Below, one piece after another: positions 44,444-53,423 of a stretch of 64,000 bases of DNA. The notes beneath the pieces were generated by a model, which did not search any database, was not told the origin of the DNA, and saw only the letters and a program-made list of their open reading frames with translations. The DNA comes from UBA4416 sp964541155 (GTDB lineage Bacteria; Bacteroidota; Bacteroidia; B-17B0; Aurantibacillaceae), in NCBI GenBank assembly GCA_964541155.1, contig CAZIPC010000003.1, positions 257,390 through 321,389 of the forward strand, written 5' to 3'. Positions within the stretch are counted from its first letter, which is position 1. Every line of letters starts with the position of its first letter. Position numbers and translations under genes: made by a program.

Positions 44444-45241
44444 ATGCAATTAGAATGCTACAAATATCAAGGTACAGGTAATGATTTTGTACTGATAGAT
44501 AATCGTAAAAAAAACATTGAGTTAACTAAAGAACAAGTTAAATGGCTTTGCAATCGTAGGTTTGGAATAGGGGCAGATGGCTTGATGTTGTTGGAACTAG
44601 AGCCAGGAGTGGATTTTAAAATGATTTATTTTAATAGTGATGGAAATGAAAGCAGCATGTGTGGTAATGGTGGAAGATGTATAACTGCCTTTGCTAACCT
44701 TGTAGGAATTCATAAAACAGAATTTAAATTTTTAGCCATTGATGGAATTCATGAAGCTAAAATAAATAGTGAGATGATTTCATTAAAAATGAATGATGTT
44801 AGAGATGTGGAAGTAGGGGATGATTTTTTTTATTTAAATACTGGTTCACCACATTATGTAAAATTTGTAAATGATATAGAAACCATCAATGTGTTTGAGG
44901 AAGGAAGAAAAATTAGATACAATCATCGTTTTGCTGCCGAGGGAACCAATGTAAATTTTATTCAAAAAAAAGAAAATGAATTATTTGTTCGTACGTATGA
45001 GCGTGGAGTGGAAGATGAAACCTTATCGTGTGGAACTGGAGTAACGGCAGCAGCCTTAGTTGCAGCGTTTAAAGGCAAAAGCACAGATAAAAATACCTGC
45101 GTTATAAAAACATTAGGCGGTAATTTAAACGTTAAATTTGAAAAAGTATTAGAAAATACGTTTTATAATATTTGGTTAGAAGGACCGGCAACTTTTGTTT
45201 TTAAAACCATAATTGATATCCCCGAAGTAAATACCTTTTAA
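44444..45241 (+). CDS. dapF: Diaminopimelate epimerase
   Basis: DapF converts LL- to meso-diaminopimelate for lysine and peptidoglycan. The 265-residue protein has the N-terminal GTGNDFVLIDN (10-20), the first catalytic cysteine in CGNGGRC (C73) and the second in SCGTGVTA (about C196), with a conserved EGTNVNF motif between them. Both cysteines are intact. It follows the membrane-anchored gene at a spacing of six bases and converges on the SRPBCC gene. Confidence 0.95.
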   Translation: MQLECYKYQGTGNDFVLIDNRKKNIELTKEQVKWLCNRRFGIGADGLMLLELEPGVDFKMIYFNSDGNESSMCGNGGRCITAFANLVGIHKTEFKFLAIDGIHEAKINSEMISLKMNDVRDVEVGDDFFYLNTGSPHYVKFVNDIETINVFEEGRKIRYNHRFAAEGTNVNFIQKKENELFVRTYERGVEDETLSCGTGVTAAALVAAFKGKSTDKNTCVIKTLGGNLNVKFEKVLENTFYNIWLEGPATFVFKTIIDIPEVNTF

Positions 45242-45385
45242 TAGGTTAATAGTATTTACAAATACATTAGTGGTTCTTTTTCTGTTATTTACTCAACTAT
45301 TAAACTAGTATATAAATAATATAATGGCATAGGTAAGAGCGTGCGTATATTAATGATATAATTAAATTAAAATCATTTGAAGTAA

Positions 45386-45844
45386 TTATTGTTCTGAAAT
45401 CTCTTTTAATTTTTCTAAAGCAGCTGGATATTTTTCATTGAAATAAGATATATATTCTTCTACTGTGTCTATTTCTACCGTTACAGTTGTTACACCGTTG
45501 TTTTCTTCATAAAAGTAATTTTCGTGCCCGCCAGCCCATTTTTCAACATGTTCTCCTGTTGTTATTTCATTTTCACCATCCAAAAATCCATAATGTTTTA
45601 TTGATACAAATTTTGCGGGTTGGTTTTCTACAATTTTAGAAACCATTCCGCCTCTTTTTCCATTCTCGTCAACACCCACAAAATAAATTTTACTATCTTT
45701 TTCCCAACTCCCTTCAAATGTTGAGGTTGGATTAAATATGGCTGTCCAATGTTTGTATGTGTTTTTGTCTTTTAATCCCAACATTGTTTCATAAACTTTT
45801 TGAGATGTTGCTTTTATGTCTTTTTTGAATTGTAGCTTTTCCAT
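45386..45844 (-). CDS. SRPBCC (AHSA1-like) domain protein
   Basis: A 152-residue START/Bet v1-fold protein of the AHSA1 type, with the N-terminal MEKLQFKKDIKATSQKVYE strand-helix, a central EGSWEKDSKIYF strand and a C-terminal long helix (NEKYPAALEKLKEI). Such proteins bind small hydrophobic ligands or are Hsp90 co-chaperone-like; no substrate is known. It is the last of three same-oriented genes separated by attC-like palindromes and could be a cassette passenger. Confidence 0.8.
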   Translation of the reverse strand: MEKLQFKKDIKATSQKVYETMLGLKDKNTYKHWTAIFNPTSTFEGSWEKDSKIYFVGVDENGKRGGMVSKIVENQPAKFVSIKHYGFLDGENEITTGEHVEKWAGGHENYFYEENNGVTTVTVEIDTVEEYISYFNEKYPAALEKLKEISEQ

Positions 45845-45889
45845 TTTATTTTCGAAGTTTATTTTTTTAATTTATTGTATGGGAAATAT

Positions 45890-46014
45890 TAACGTTTTGC
45901 AGCTTGGCGAAGTGGCGATTTTTTCCTAAAATGTTGATGCGGAGAACCAAAATTTGATTAACCACAAATATGTCTGCGGAGCACAGAACCGCCACTTTTG
46001 CCAAACCGTTGTTA
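45890..46014. repeat. attC-like imperfect palindrome A
   Basis: The 125-base element starts with TAAC and ends with GTTA (then GCAG). Its arms are imperfect inverted repeats: AAGTGGCG at 45910-45917 pairs with CGCCACTT at 45990-45997, inside further matching TTTGC/GC-rich stretches. The centre holds a direct repeat (GCGGAGAACC and GCGGAGCACAGAACC). The form resembles integron cassette attC sites. It lies between the SRPBCC gene and the nuclease-helicase gene. Confidence 0.55.
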
Positions 46015-46030
46015 GCAGTTCGGGCATTTA

Positions 46031-48001
46031 TTATATTGTTGTCAGTCCACATTTTTTTAAATATTCATAAGTATTATCGTAATATTCCTTTGGTCTAGTT
46101 GCGTCACTATTGTCAACATTTGGAATATAAATTATCATTCCTTGTCTTGCTCTTGTTAACAAAACACGATAAGAATTTATAAGATAGGTTTTAGCAGAAT
46201 CTTGATTGATGTTTTGCCATTTTGAACCTTTAAAATTCTGGTAATTCCATTCCGCTCCGTTGTGATACAAATTGATGTCCCAAGCAACACAAGTAAAATC
46301 AATTTCTAAGCCTTGAATATCAAATTCTGTTGCAATGTCTTCCAAATAATATGAGGAACGAACGTCATCATTTCCGTTTAGAAACCAATTAGCAGGTTCA
46401 ATTTCGTTTTTCACATCAATTCCTTCTGCACGTAATCTACGACCGCCTGAACTTGCAACAACTCCAATTCTTTCAGTTCCTTTTGCATTTTCTCTAAGCC
46501 ATTTTTTTGCGTTGTTCAAGTTTCGTGTTAGGAAAATAGGATAATTATTTTTGATTGAATTGAAAATATCTTTTGCTTTATGACTTTCGTTTTCTAGAAT
46601 ATTTTGAATTAGCAAAGCAACTTTTTCGCTTCTAAATGAACGAACGGAAACAGCCAAATGCAAATCTGTTTCTTTATTTCCATTTGCTTGTAGCCAATTC
46701 AAAAGTATTTCATCTTTCAAGTATGTTGACTTTTCGCTTAAAATTTTGTCTGAATAATAAACATTCCAATCTGAATATTTCTGTTTTAATGATTCTATCC
46801 ACTCAGAAACCCCGGCTTCGCCTGTATTGATTTCTTGTCCGCCACCAATTAGGCAGACAATTGTACACCAATCTTCGTGGCGATTCATTACGCTAATCAA
46901 ATATTCTGGTTCGGACATTTCAAAGTCGTCAATCCCTTTTTTGGTTTTCATAAACTTTGAAACTTGTTCTTTTTGCCAAGCCCTTTGGGCTTCGTCAAAA
47001 ACGACAACTTTTTCTATCGGAGGTTTTTCTGTTTTTAAGTTGTCGTCTCGGAAATGGTGGATATTTTGAATAAATGCTTTTGCTTCACGTTCTGCGTCTG
47101 TGCGTTTTAGTTTTTCTCCATTTTCTTTAGCAGTTGCAACAGAGTCACGAGTCAAAGCTTCTCTTAGCACGTCAACTAAAGGGCCATTTCCTGAAAGAAA
47201 AACAGAATGTTCTGATTCATCTGCTTTAAGTCGTTCATTCGCAATGTTCAAACCGGCAAGAGTTTTTCCTGCGCCAGGAACACCTGTAAGAAAACAAATT
47301 GATTTCTGTTTTTGTGCTTTAGCTGTTTCAATAATTTTGTTGATTGCTTTAGCTGTTCGAGAAAGATTTATTGCTCCTGAATCGCTTCGCGAAATTTCTT
47401 GAACGTTATGTCCTTTATACAATGCTTGTGCAGCTTCAATAATTGTTGGTGTCGGTTTGTATGTGCTATTTTCCCAATCAAATACATTTATGTTTTGTTT
47501 CGCTGTTTGAGTTCTTAAAATGTTTTTTAAGGTACTTTCAAAGTTGTCTGCATTGCAAAGGATACAATTGTTTAGTTGAATCGCTTGTTCAATGTCGTTT
47601 GTTACGTTTGGTGCTTTAGTTACAACCAAAATTGGAATAATTGTCTTATCGTGGCTGCCTTCGTGAAAATTCAATAGGTCTAGGCAATAATCTATTGTTT
47701 GGTATTGAGCCTCTTTAGTATAATGATTGTCACCAATCTTAAATTCAATTACAAAAATGAAGTTGTTAGAAATTAAAATGTTGTCTACTCGTTTGCCCAT
47801 TCGCGGAATGGAAAACTCAAAGTAAAGATTCCCCCGAATGTCTTTAAGCCATGATTTTAAAAAGTCAATTTGTTTGAGCCAAGCGTTTTTTTGCTGGTCT
47901 TCAAGGTCGTGTTGATGATTTTTTGCAAGTTGTCCGAAAATTGAATTCGCGTCTTCTCCTAAAAATTTGTCTATCGAATTATGGTAATAACTTCTATTCA
48001 T
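46031..48001 (-). CDS. Nuclease-fused DUF2075 (Schlafen group-3-like) helicase
   Basis: A 656-residue protein with an N-terminal PD-(D/E)xK-like nuclease core (VDNILI with D73, then IEFKIG with E86 and K88, and AQYQTIDY) and a superfamily 1 helicase part of the DUF2075/SLFN-g3 family: Walker A GVPGAGKT (240-247), Walker B VVVFDEAQR (332-340) and motif VI RVLLTRARQG (about 611-620). Such fusions are typical of defence islands; a DNA- or RNA-targeting antiviral role is inferred. Codon usage looks richer in G and C than in the neighbours, which suggests transfer. Confidence 0.85.
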   Translation of the reverse strand: MNRSYYHNSIDKFLGEDANSIFGQLAKNHQHDLEDQQKNAWLKQIDFLKSWLKDIRGNLYFEFSIPRMGKRVDNILISNNFIFVIEFKIGDNHYTKEAQYQTIDYCLDLLNFHEGSHDKTIIPILVVTKAPNVTNDIEQAIQLNNCILCNADNFESTLKNILRTQTAKQNINVFDWENSTYKPTPTIIEAAQALYKGHNVQEISRSDSGAINLSRTAKAINKIIETAKAQKQKSICFLTGVPGAGKTLAGLNIANERLKADESEHSVFLSGNGPLVDVLREALTRDSVATAKENGEKLKRTDAEREAKAFIQNIHHFRDDNLKTEKPPIEKVVVFDEAQRAWQKEQVSKFMKTKKGIDDFEMSEPEYLISVMNRHEDWCTIVCLIGGGQEINTGEAGVSEWIESLKQKYSDWNVYYSDKILSEKSTYLKDEILLNWLQANGNKETDLHLAVSVRSFRSEKVALLIQNILENESHKAKDIFNSIKNNYPIFLTRNLNNAKKWLRENAKGTERIGVVASSGGRRLRAEGIDVKNEIEPANWFLNGNDDVRSSYYLEDIATEFDIQGLEIDFTCVAWDINLYHNGAEWNYQNFKGSKWQNINQDSAKTYLINSYRVLLTRARQGMIIYIPNVDNSDATRPKEYYDNTYEYLKKCGLTTI

Positions 48002-48049
48002 TTTCGGATGTCATTTCTTATTTTGTGAGGGTCGCTCTTGCCTGACTGC

Positions 48050-48215
48050 TAACGGTTTCGCGGTTTGCTTCAGGCCGTTTTGGAACCCTTGTCTACCTAA
48101 ATGTTTAAATAAAGGTACTAATGTTACTATGCAATTGCAAAGCAAAAGTTAAAAAAGTTTCTACCGATTTTGCAATTGCTTTGATGTCTGCAAGGCTTGA
48201 GCAAACCGTGTGTTA
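48050..48215. repeat. attC-like imperfect palindrome B
   Basis: The 166-base element begins TAAC (48050) and ends GTTA followed by GGC (GTTAGGC, 48212-48218, which fits the GTTRRRY core). The arms GCGGTTTGCTTCAGGC and GGCTTGAGCAAACCG are near-complementary. The centre has a GCAATTGC motif twice. It lies between the nuclease-helicase gene and the phospholipase-D-like gene. Confidence 0.55.
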
Positions 48216-48233
48216 GGCGATGGGCGTTCCTTT

Positions 48234-49151
48234 CTATTTTACGAACACGCTTAGTTCTGCTAAATTTTCAGGATATGCGATATAGTCTTTTCCCATATAA
48301 TTTTTTATAACAAGTCCTTTTGATTGTCCTAATGCTGTTATTTTGTCGTCATTAATTAAGCCTGCATTTTGCATTATATTTGTAATTTCCGATTGTGTAA
48401 CGCCAAGGGACTTAGATAATTGTGAAGCAGATAAAGGTTTGGAAGATATATTTACAACTGTTTCTACTTTTACTACTTTTTGTTCTTTAAAATCTTTTAT
48501 TTCTTTTGATGTTATAGTTAGATTGTCGACAATAACATTAAAGCCATTTAATTTTTTAGCACCAAAAATACCATAAATCCCATCCCTTTCAACTTTTATC
48601 GGTTCTGTTTTATATTTTAGTTCAGAACTTTCAAATATTTTTTGAAATTGTTCTATTGGATTTATTTCTTTATTGGCAAAACCAAGCACATCTTGTTTTA
48701 CTTTGTCAATACCTTGCGCAACAATTGTGTCAGTGCCATCCATTACTTTACCCAGCAAACCCTTTGATGCATAATTGCAAGTAATTCCAACTTCAATGTT
48801 TTTTGCTAAAGAATAATCATAAAGATTAATGCTTGTCATAATAAAATCAAAATCATTCTGATAAAACTTAGCGTGTAAACGCTCGTTGTATCTAATTTCT
48901 ACATTTGGAAATTGTTTTAAGAATTCAAAACTATCTTTTTTTATACTTTTATAAAGATTGTCTTCATTTTTTCCAAATAGCACACATAGTTCAAAGTCGT
49001 GTTTTAATATATGTTCATTTAGCGCAACTCTAATTTCTTTACTTAGGTCTATAAACGGAGATATCAATAGTAATTTATGTTTTGCGTTTTTAATAAGATT
49101 TTCTAGTCCTGCTACTAAGTCAGTATTGAAAATAAATTGTACTTCTGCCAT
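48234..49151 (-). CDS. Phospholipase-D-like nuclease with a C-terminal helix-turn-helix
   Basis: A 305-residue protein. The N-terminal PLD-like domain has one HxK motif (RLHAKFYQNDFDFI, H93 and K95) with S107 and E120 nearby, as in single-HKD nucleases that act as dimers. Residues about 245-275 form a helix-turn-helix-like stretch (SASQLSKSLGVTQSEITNIM). Such proteins cut nucleic acids in restriction, toxin or repair systems; the role here is not known. It lies upstream of palindrome B in the same orientation as the other two genes. Confidence 0.75.
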   Translation of the reverse strand: MAEVQFIFNTDLVAGLENLIKNAKHKLLLISPFIDLSKEIRVALNEHILKHDFELCVLFGKNEDNLYKSIKKDSFEFLKQFPNVEIRYNERLHAKFYQNDFDFIMTSINLYDYSLAKNIEVGITCNYASKGLLGKVMDGTDTIVAQGIDKVKQDVLGFANKEINPIEQFQKIFESSELKYKTEPIKVERDGIYGIFGAKKLNGFNVIVDNLTITSKEIKDFKEQKVVKVETVVNISSKPLSASQLSKSLGVTQSEITNIMQNAGLINDDKITALGQSKGLVIKNYMGKDYIAYPENLAELSVFVK

Positions 49152-49306
49152 AATTTATGTTTTTCGTGTTTATGTCTTTACGCCTTACTCCTAATTACTT
49201 GCTTGGCGCTACATATTCGTTTGTAAGCAATTACAATTAGTTGTAAGTGTTTTATTTTTATAAATGCAATAACTTATTAGGCTTTTAAATAGAGTAGGAT
49301 AGGGGC

Positions 49307-49804
49307 TTACATCCAAGCAGATAAAATGCCTCCCATAATGCCCATACAAAGTATCCAGTATCCAGAATGGATAAGAATGTATTTAACGCTTTTTCGTTCA
49401 AATAACGAATTAATTGCAACTAAAGGAGTAGCCATAAAAATCCCAGTCATTGTGCCGTGTAAGGCACCATGTTTAAACGTTCTGTAAGCGCTCCCAAACT
49501 GGTTCATAATACTTTTGTACATCATTCCCAATTCAGTACTAGGATCGTTAAAACTCGATTTAAATAGCATGGAGCTAAAATGAAATTGGTGTATAACTGC
49601 AAATTGTAAAGAAAATGCTAAAAACACACTCATTATAAAACTTACACCAAATATTATACCCATGTTGGCGCTTTTCATTTTTTCTTCAGATATATCGGCC
49701 TCTTTCATCCAAATATTACCAAATGTATTTTTATTGTACCATATAAATCCCATAATCATTGGTACTAAAGCGGCTACTATAACAGCTGTAAAATTAATAT
49801 TCAT
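49307..49804 (-). CDS. DUF1761 membrane protein
   Basis: A 165-residue protein with four hydrophobic segments, the N-terminal AALVPMIMGFIWYN motif and the ADISEEKM loop typical of DUF1761. The family has no known function and is common in Bacteroidota. It lies between the accessory array and the ribosomal cluster. Confidence 0.8.
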   Translation of the reverse strand: MNINFTAVIVAALVPMIMGFIWYNKNTFGNIWMKEADISEEKMKSANMGIIFGVSFIMSVFLAFSLQFAVIHQFHFSSMLFKSSFNDPSTELGMMYKSIMNQFGSAYRTFKHGALHGTMTGIFMATPLVAINSLFERKSVKYILIHSGYWILCMGIMGGILSAWM

Positions 49805-49896
49805 ATTTTTAATGTTTTAATTTCAAATTTATGATTTTTTTAATTGTATAAAAATCATTTCAGTATTTTTTAATTTAATAAAAAATGATTTTCTAA

Positions 49897-49933
49897 TAAA
49901 AAAGCCTCAAAACATTGTTTTGAGGCTTTTTTA
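49897..49933 (-). terminator. Terminator of the ribosomal supercluster
   Basis: GCCTCAAAAC (49904-49913), three-base loop, GTTTTGAGGC (49917-49926), with T-rich DNA next on the minus strand, 21 bases past the rplQ stop. Confidence 0.93.
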
Positions 49934-49953
49934 TTGAATGTATTAAGAAGAGA

Positions 49954-50433
49954 TTATTCTCCGTCTGTTGTTTCAGTTGTTCCTTCAGCTTTTGCTTCAG
50001 TTGTTTTTTTAGCACGACTACGACGAGTAGTTTTTGCTTTTTCAGTTTTAGCAGCTTTACCGTTAGAGTAAATTTCGTTGAAATCAACTAATTCAATTAA
50101 CGCCATTTCAGCAGCATCACCTTGTCTGTTTCCAGTTTTAATGATACGAGTGTAACCACCGTTTCTTTCAGCAACTTTTACTGATACTTCTTTAAATAAC
50201 ATAGCAACTACTTCTTTACTTTTTAAGTAAGAGAAAACAGTTCTACGGCTATGTGTAGAATCATCTTTACTTTTGTTAATAATTGGTTCAACATAAGTTC
50301 TTAAAGCTTTAGCTTTAGCTAAAGTTGTAAAAATACGTTTGTGCTCAATTAAAGAACAAGCCATATTGCTCATTAACGCTTTACGGTGAGAAGCTGTTCT
50401 ACCTAAATTATTTATTTTATCTCCGTGTCTCAT
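49954..50433 (-). CDS. rplQ: Ribosomal protein L17
   Basis: A large-subunit protein of the exit-tunnel side. The body (1-115, MRHGDKINNLGRTASHRKA) is standard. The C-terminus has a Lys/Ala/Glu/Thr-rich extension of about 40 residues (KTEKAKTTRRSRAKKTTEAK), common in Bacteroidota and probably disordered. It is the last gene of the cluster and follows rpoA after 75 bases. Confidence 0.97.
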   Translation of the reverse strand: MRHGDKINNLGRTASHRKALMSNMACSLIEHKRIFTTLAKAKALRTYVEPIINKSKDDSTHSRRTVFSYLKSKEVVAMLFKEVSVKVAERNGGYTRIIKTGNRQGDAAEMALIELVDFNEIYSNGKAAKTEKAKTTRRSRAKKTTEAKAEGTTETTDGE

Positions 50434-50508
50434 TGTAATTTATGATTTAAGATTTATGAATTTCGATTAAAGAAAATTTCTGAAATCTAACTTCTAAAAT
50501 CTAATTTA

Positions 50509-51501
50509 TTAATCTTTATCTAATTTATATTTTACTACATTCATTCCAAATTGTAACCCTTTTGTTGATACTAAATCTTCGAGCTCAGTTAAAGATTTTT
50601 TACCAAAATTACGGAATTTTAAAAGGTCATTTTTATTGAATGATACAAGTTCTCCTAACGTTTCAACATCTGCTGCTTTTAAGCAATTTAAAGCTCTAAC
50701 AGATAAATCCATATCAACCAATTTAGTTTTTAATAATTGGCGCATGTGTAATGATGTCTCATCAAATTCTTCTTCAGATTTTTTCTCTTCAGAATCTAAA
50801 GTGATTTTCTCATCAGAGAATAACATGAAGTGATAAATTAAAATTTTAGCAGCTTCTTTTAAAGCTTCTTTCGGGTGGATAGATCCATCAGAAACGATAT
50901 CTAAAATTAATTTTTCATAATCCGTTTTTTGTTCAACACGATAGTTTTCTATAGTGTATTTTACATTTTTAATAGGAGTATAAATTGAATCAATAAAGAT
51001 AGTACCTTGAGGTGCTGAATTGGTTTTATTTTCCTCTGCAGGAACATATCCACGACCTTTATCTATTGTTAATTCAATTTTTAATTTAACGTTACTTTCG
51101 CAGTTAAAAATCACTAATTCAGGATTTAAAATCTGAAAACCATTAGCAAATTTACCAATTTCTCCAGCTGTAAATTTTTCACTACCAGCAAAATGGATTA
51201 CAATTTTCTCAACATCATGATTATCTAATTGTTTTTTAAAACGCACTTGTTTTAAATTTAAGATAATTTCTGTTACATCTTCTACAACACCTTTAATTGT
51301 AGAGAACTCATGGTCAACACCTTCAATTTTTACGCTAGTAATAGCATGACCTTCTAATGAAGATAATAAAATACGACGTAATGAGTTACCTATAGTGATA
51401 CCGAATCCTGGTTCTAACGGACGGAATTCAAATTGTCCTTCAGTTTCGGTAGAGTTAATCATAACAACCTTATCTGGTTTTACGAAATTTAATATTGCCA
51501 T
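50509..51501 (-). CDS. rpoA: RNA polymerase alpha subunit
   Basis: The 330-residue assembly subunit with the N-terminal dimerisation domain (EPGFGITIGNSLRRILLSS) and the C-terminal DNA-contact domain (ALNCLKAADVETLGELV, GKKSLTELED). It lies between rpsD and rplQ as in most bacteria. Confidence 0.98.
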   Translation of the reverse strand: MAILNFVKPDKVVMINSTETEGQFEFRPLEPGFGITIGNSLRRILLSSLEGHAITSVKIEGVDHEFSTIKGVVEDVTEIILNLKQVRFKKQLDNHDVEKIVIHFAGSEKFTAGEIGKFANGFQILNPELVIFNCESNVKLKIELTIDKGRGYVPAEENKTNSAPQGTIFIDSIYTPIKNVKYTIENYRVEQKTDYEKLILDIVSDGSIHPKEALKEAAKILIYHFMLFSDEKITLDSEEKKSEEEFDETSLHMRQLLKTKLVDMDLSVRALNCLKAADVETLGELVSFNKNDLLKFRNFGKKSLTELEDLVSTKGLQFGMNVVKYKLDKD

Positions 51502-51542
51502 TTTATTAATTTATATAGGTTAAAAAAAAATGCTAATTACTA

Positions 51543-52148
51543 TTATTTAGAGTACAACTCGACGATTAGTTGCTCCTTAATGTTTTCAGGAATCTGAGAA
51601 CGCTCAGGTACAGAAATAAATTTACCTGTAAAGCTTGTTTTATCAAAATCTAACCAAGAGTATTTATTTACAGATCCTGATAAAGAATGAGTAATAGCCT
51701 CTAATGATTGAGATTTTTCACGAACACCAACTACATCACCTGCTTTTAATGTGTAAGAAGCAATGTTTACAACATTACCATTTACAGTAATATGCGCATG
51801 ATTAACTAATTGACGAGCAGCTCTACGAGAAGGAGCAATACCTAAACGATATACTACGTTATCTAAACGAGATTCTATTAATTGTAATAATACTTCACCA
51901 GTAATTCCATGTGCACGCACTGCTTTATCAAAAGTTTTAGCAAATTGCTTTTCTAAAATACCATAAGTATATTTTGCCTTTTGTTTTTCCATTAACTGGA
52001 TAGCATATTCTGATTGTTTTGCACGTTTTTTACCTGCACCATGTTGCCCAGGAGGGTAATTTTTTTTCTCTAAAGCTTTATCTGGGCCAAAAATTGGCTC
52101 TCTGAATTTTCTTGCAATTTTAGATTTAGGACCTGTATATCTTGCCAT
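51543..52148 (-). CDS. rpsD: Ribosomal protein S4
   Basis: The 201-residue small-subunit assembly protein with the S4 RNA-binding fold (ESRLDNVVYRLG, ARQLVNHAHITVNG). It has no zinc-binding cysteine set. Encoded between rpsK and rpoA. Confidence 0.98.
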   Translation of the reverse strand: MARYTGPKSKIARKFREPIFGPDKALEKKNYPPGQHGAGKKRAKQSEYAIQLMEKQKAKYTYGILEKQFAKTFDKAVRAHGITGEVLLQLIESRLDNVVYRLGIAPSRRAARQLVNHAHITVNGNVVNIASYTLKAGDVVGVREKSQSLEAITHSLSGSVNKYSWLDFDKTSFTGKFISVPERSQIPENIKEQLIVELYSK

Positions 52149-52205
52149 TTCTTTATATTAATTTCTGTTATTATTTTTTATTTTGTCTACCTGAATTCAC
52201 TGCTA

Positions 52206-52616
52206 TTAGCAACGACGTTTTTTAGGTGGACGACATCCGTTATGAGGCATTGGAGTAATATCAATGATTTCAGTTACTTCAATTCCTGAGGTTGCAATTG
52301 TTCTAATTGCTGATTCTCTACCTGCACCAGGTCCTTTTACATAAACTTTTACCTTACGTAAACCTAAATCAGCTGCTACTTTTGAGCAATCTGCTGCTGC
52401 TAATTGAGCTGCATAAGGCGTGTTCTTTTTAGAACCACGGAAGCCCATTTTACCAGCACTTGACCAAGAAATAACTTGACCAGCTGAATTGGTTAAAGAT
52501 ATAATAATGTTATTAAATGTAGCGTTTAAGTGAGCTTCTCCAACTGCCTCTACCTTTACTACTCTTTTCTTAGCGTTAGCTTTTGCAGCTGCTACTGATG
52601 ATTGTTGTTTAGCCAT
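52206..52616 (-). CDS. rpsK: Ribosomal protein S11
   Basis: The 136-residue platform protein with NNIIISLTNSAGQVI, the KNTPYAAQLAA motif and the conserved end PMPHNGCRPPKKRRC. It follows rpsM after 25 bases. Confidence 0.98.
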   Translation of the reverse strand: MAKQQSSVAAAKANAKKRVVKVEAVGEAHLNATFNNIIISLTNSAGQVISWSSAGKMGFRGSKKNTPYAAQLAAADCSKVAADLGLRKVKVYVKGPGAGRESAIRTIATSGIEVTEIIDITPMPHNGCRPPKKRRC

Positions 52617-52641
52617 TTTTTATGAAATGCTTATTTATTTA

Positions 52642-53019
52642 TTACTTAGTAACTTTTTTCTTGTTTGCAACTGTTTTACGTTTTCCTTTACGAATACGAG
52701 CGTTGGTTTTTGTACGTTGTCCACGAACAGGTAATCCATTACGGTGGCGAATTCCACGGTAAGAACCAATGTCTGTTAAACGTTTAATGTTTAATGCAAC
52801 TTCTGAACGAAGTCCACCTTCTACTTTAAAATTGTCGTTAACAATTTTACGAATAGCGTTTTGCTCATCATCACTCCACTCATTAACTTTTTTATTAAAG
52901 TCAATACCAGCTTCTGTTAAAATACGTTGAGCTCTGCTACGTCCAATACCAAAAATGTAGGTTAATCCTATTTCTCCTCTTTTATTTTTTGGTAAATCTA
53001 TACCTGCAATACGTGCCAT
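52642..53019 (-). CDS. rpsM: Ribosomal protein S13
   Basis: The 125-residue head protein with MARIAGIDLPKNKR, GIGRSRAQRILTEAGI and the basic end RTKTNARIRKGKRKTV, which contacts the P-site tRNA. First of the alpha-operon genes after rpmJ. Confidence 0.98.
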   Translation of the reverse strand: MARIAGIDLPKNKRGEIGLTYIFGIGRSRAQRILTEAGIDFNKKVNEWSDDEQNAIRKIVNDNFKVEGGLRSEVALNIKRLTDIGSYRGIRHRNGLPVRGQRTKTNARIRKGKRKTVANKKKVTK

Positions 53020-53061
53020 TATTTATATACTTTGGTTTTAAAAGTTTGCGAAAATACGCAA

Positions 53062-53178
53062 TTATTTTTGTCTTTGTTTAAACTTTGGGTTTTTTTTGTT
53101 GATTATGTACAACTTTCCTTTACGACGCACTATTTTACAATCTGCGCTTCTTTTTTTTATAGATGCTCTAACTTTCAT
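53062..53178 (-). CDS. rpmJ: Ribosomal protein L36 (zinc-free form)
   Basis: A 38-codon gene read on the minus strand (MKVRASIKKRSADCKIV and NKKNPKFKQRQK). Only one cysteine remains, so it is the C-minus form without the zinc ribbon. It lies 25 bases after infA and before rpsM, the usual place. Confidence 0.95.
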   Translation of the reverse strand: MKVRASIKKRSADCKIVRRKGKLYIINKKNPKFKQRQK

Positions 53179-53203
53179 TTCCTTGTTATTTAATTTTTCT
53201 TAA

Positions 53204-53422
53204 TTACTTGTACCTGTATGTTATTCTTCCTTTTGATAAATCATATGGGCTCATTTCCAATTTAACTTTATCTCCAGTTAATATTTTTATATAATGCATT
53301 CTCATCTTACCAGAGATATGAGCAATAACAACATGACCATTTTCGAGTTCTACTCTAAACATGGCATTACTTAATGATTCAATAATAATACCATCTAACT
53401 CAATATTTGCTTGTTTTGCCAT
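53204..53422 (-). CDS. infA: Translation initiation factor IF-1
   Basis: A 72-residue OB-fold protein (NAMFRVELENGHVVIAHISG, KMRMHYIKILTGDKV) that occupies the ribosomal A site during initiation. It starts one base after the secY stop codon; the map gene often found between them is absent. Confidence 0.97.
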   Translation of the reverse strand: MAKQANIELDGIIIESLSNAMFRVELENGHVVIAHISGKMRMHYIKILTGDKVKLEMSPYDLSKGRITYRYK

Positions 53423-53423
53423 A

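Noticed and set aside
45867..46052. A 61-codon frame over palindrome A
   Set aside because: It lies almost entirely within the palindromic element and has no protein-like features; it is a by-product of the repeat.
49893..50087. A frame overlapping the end of rplQ
   Set aside because: It is a Leu/Lys/Gln-rich out-of-frame reading of the rplQ tail.
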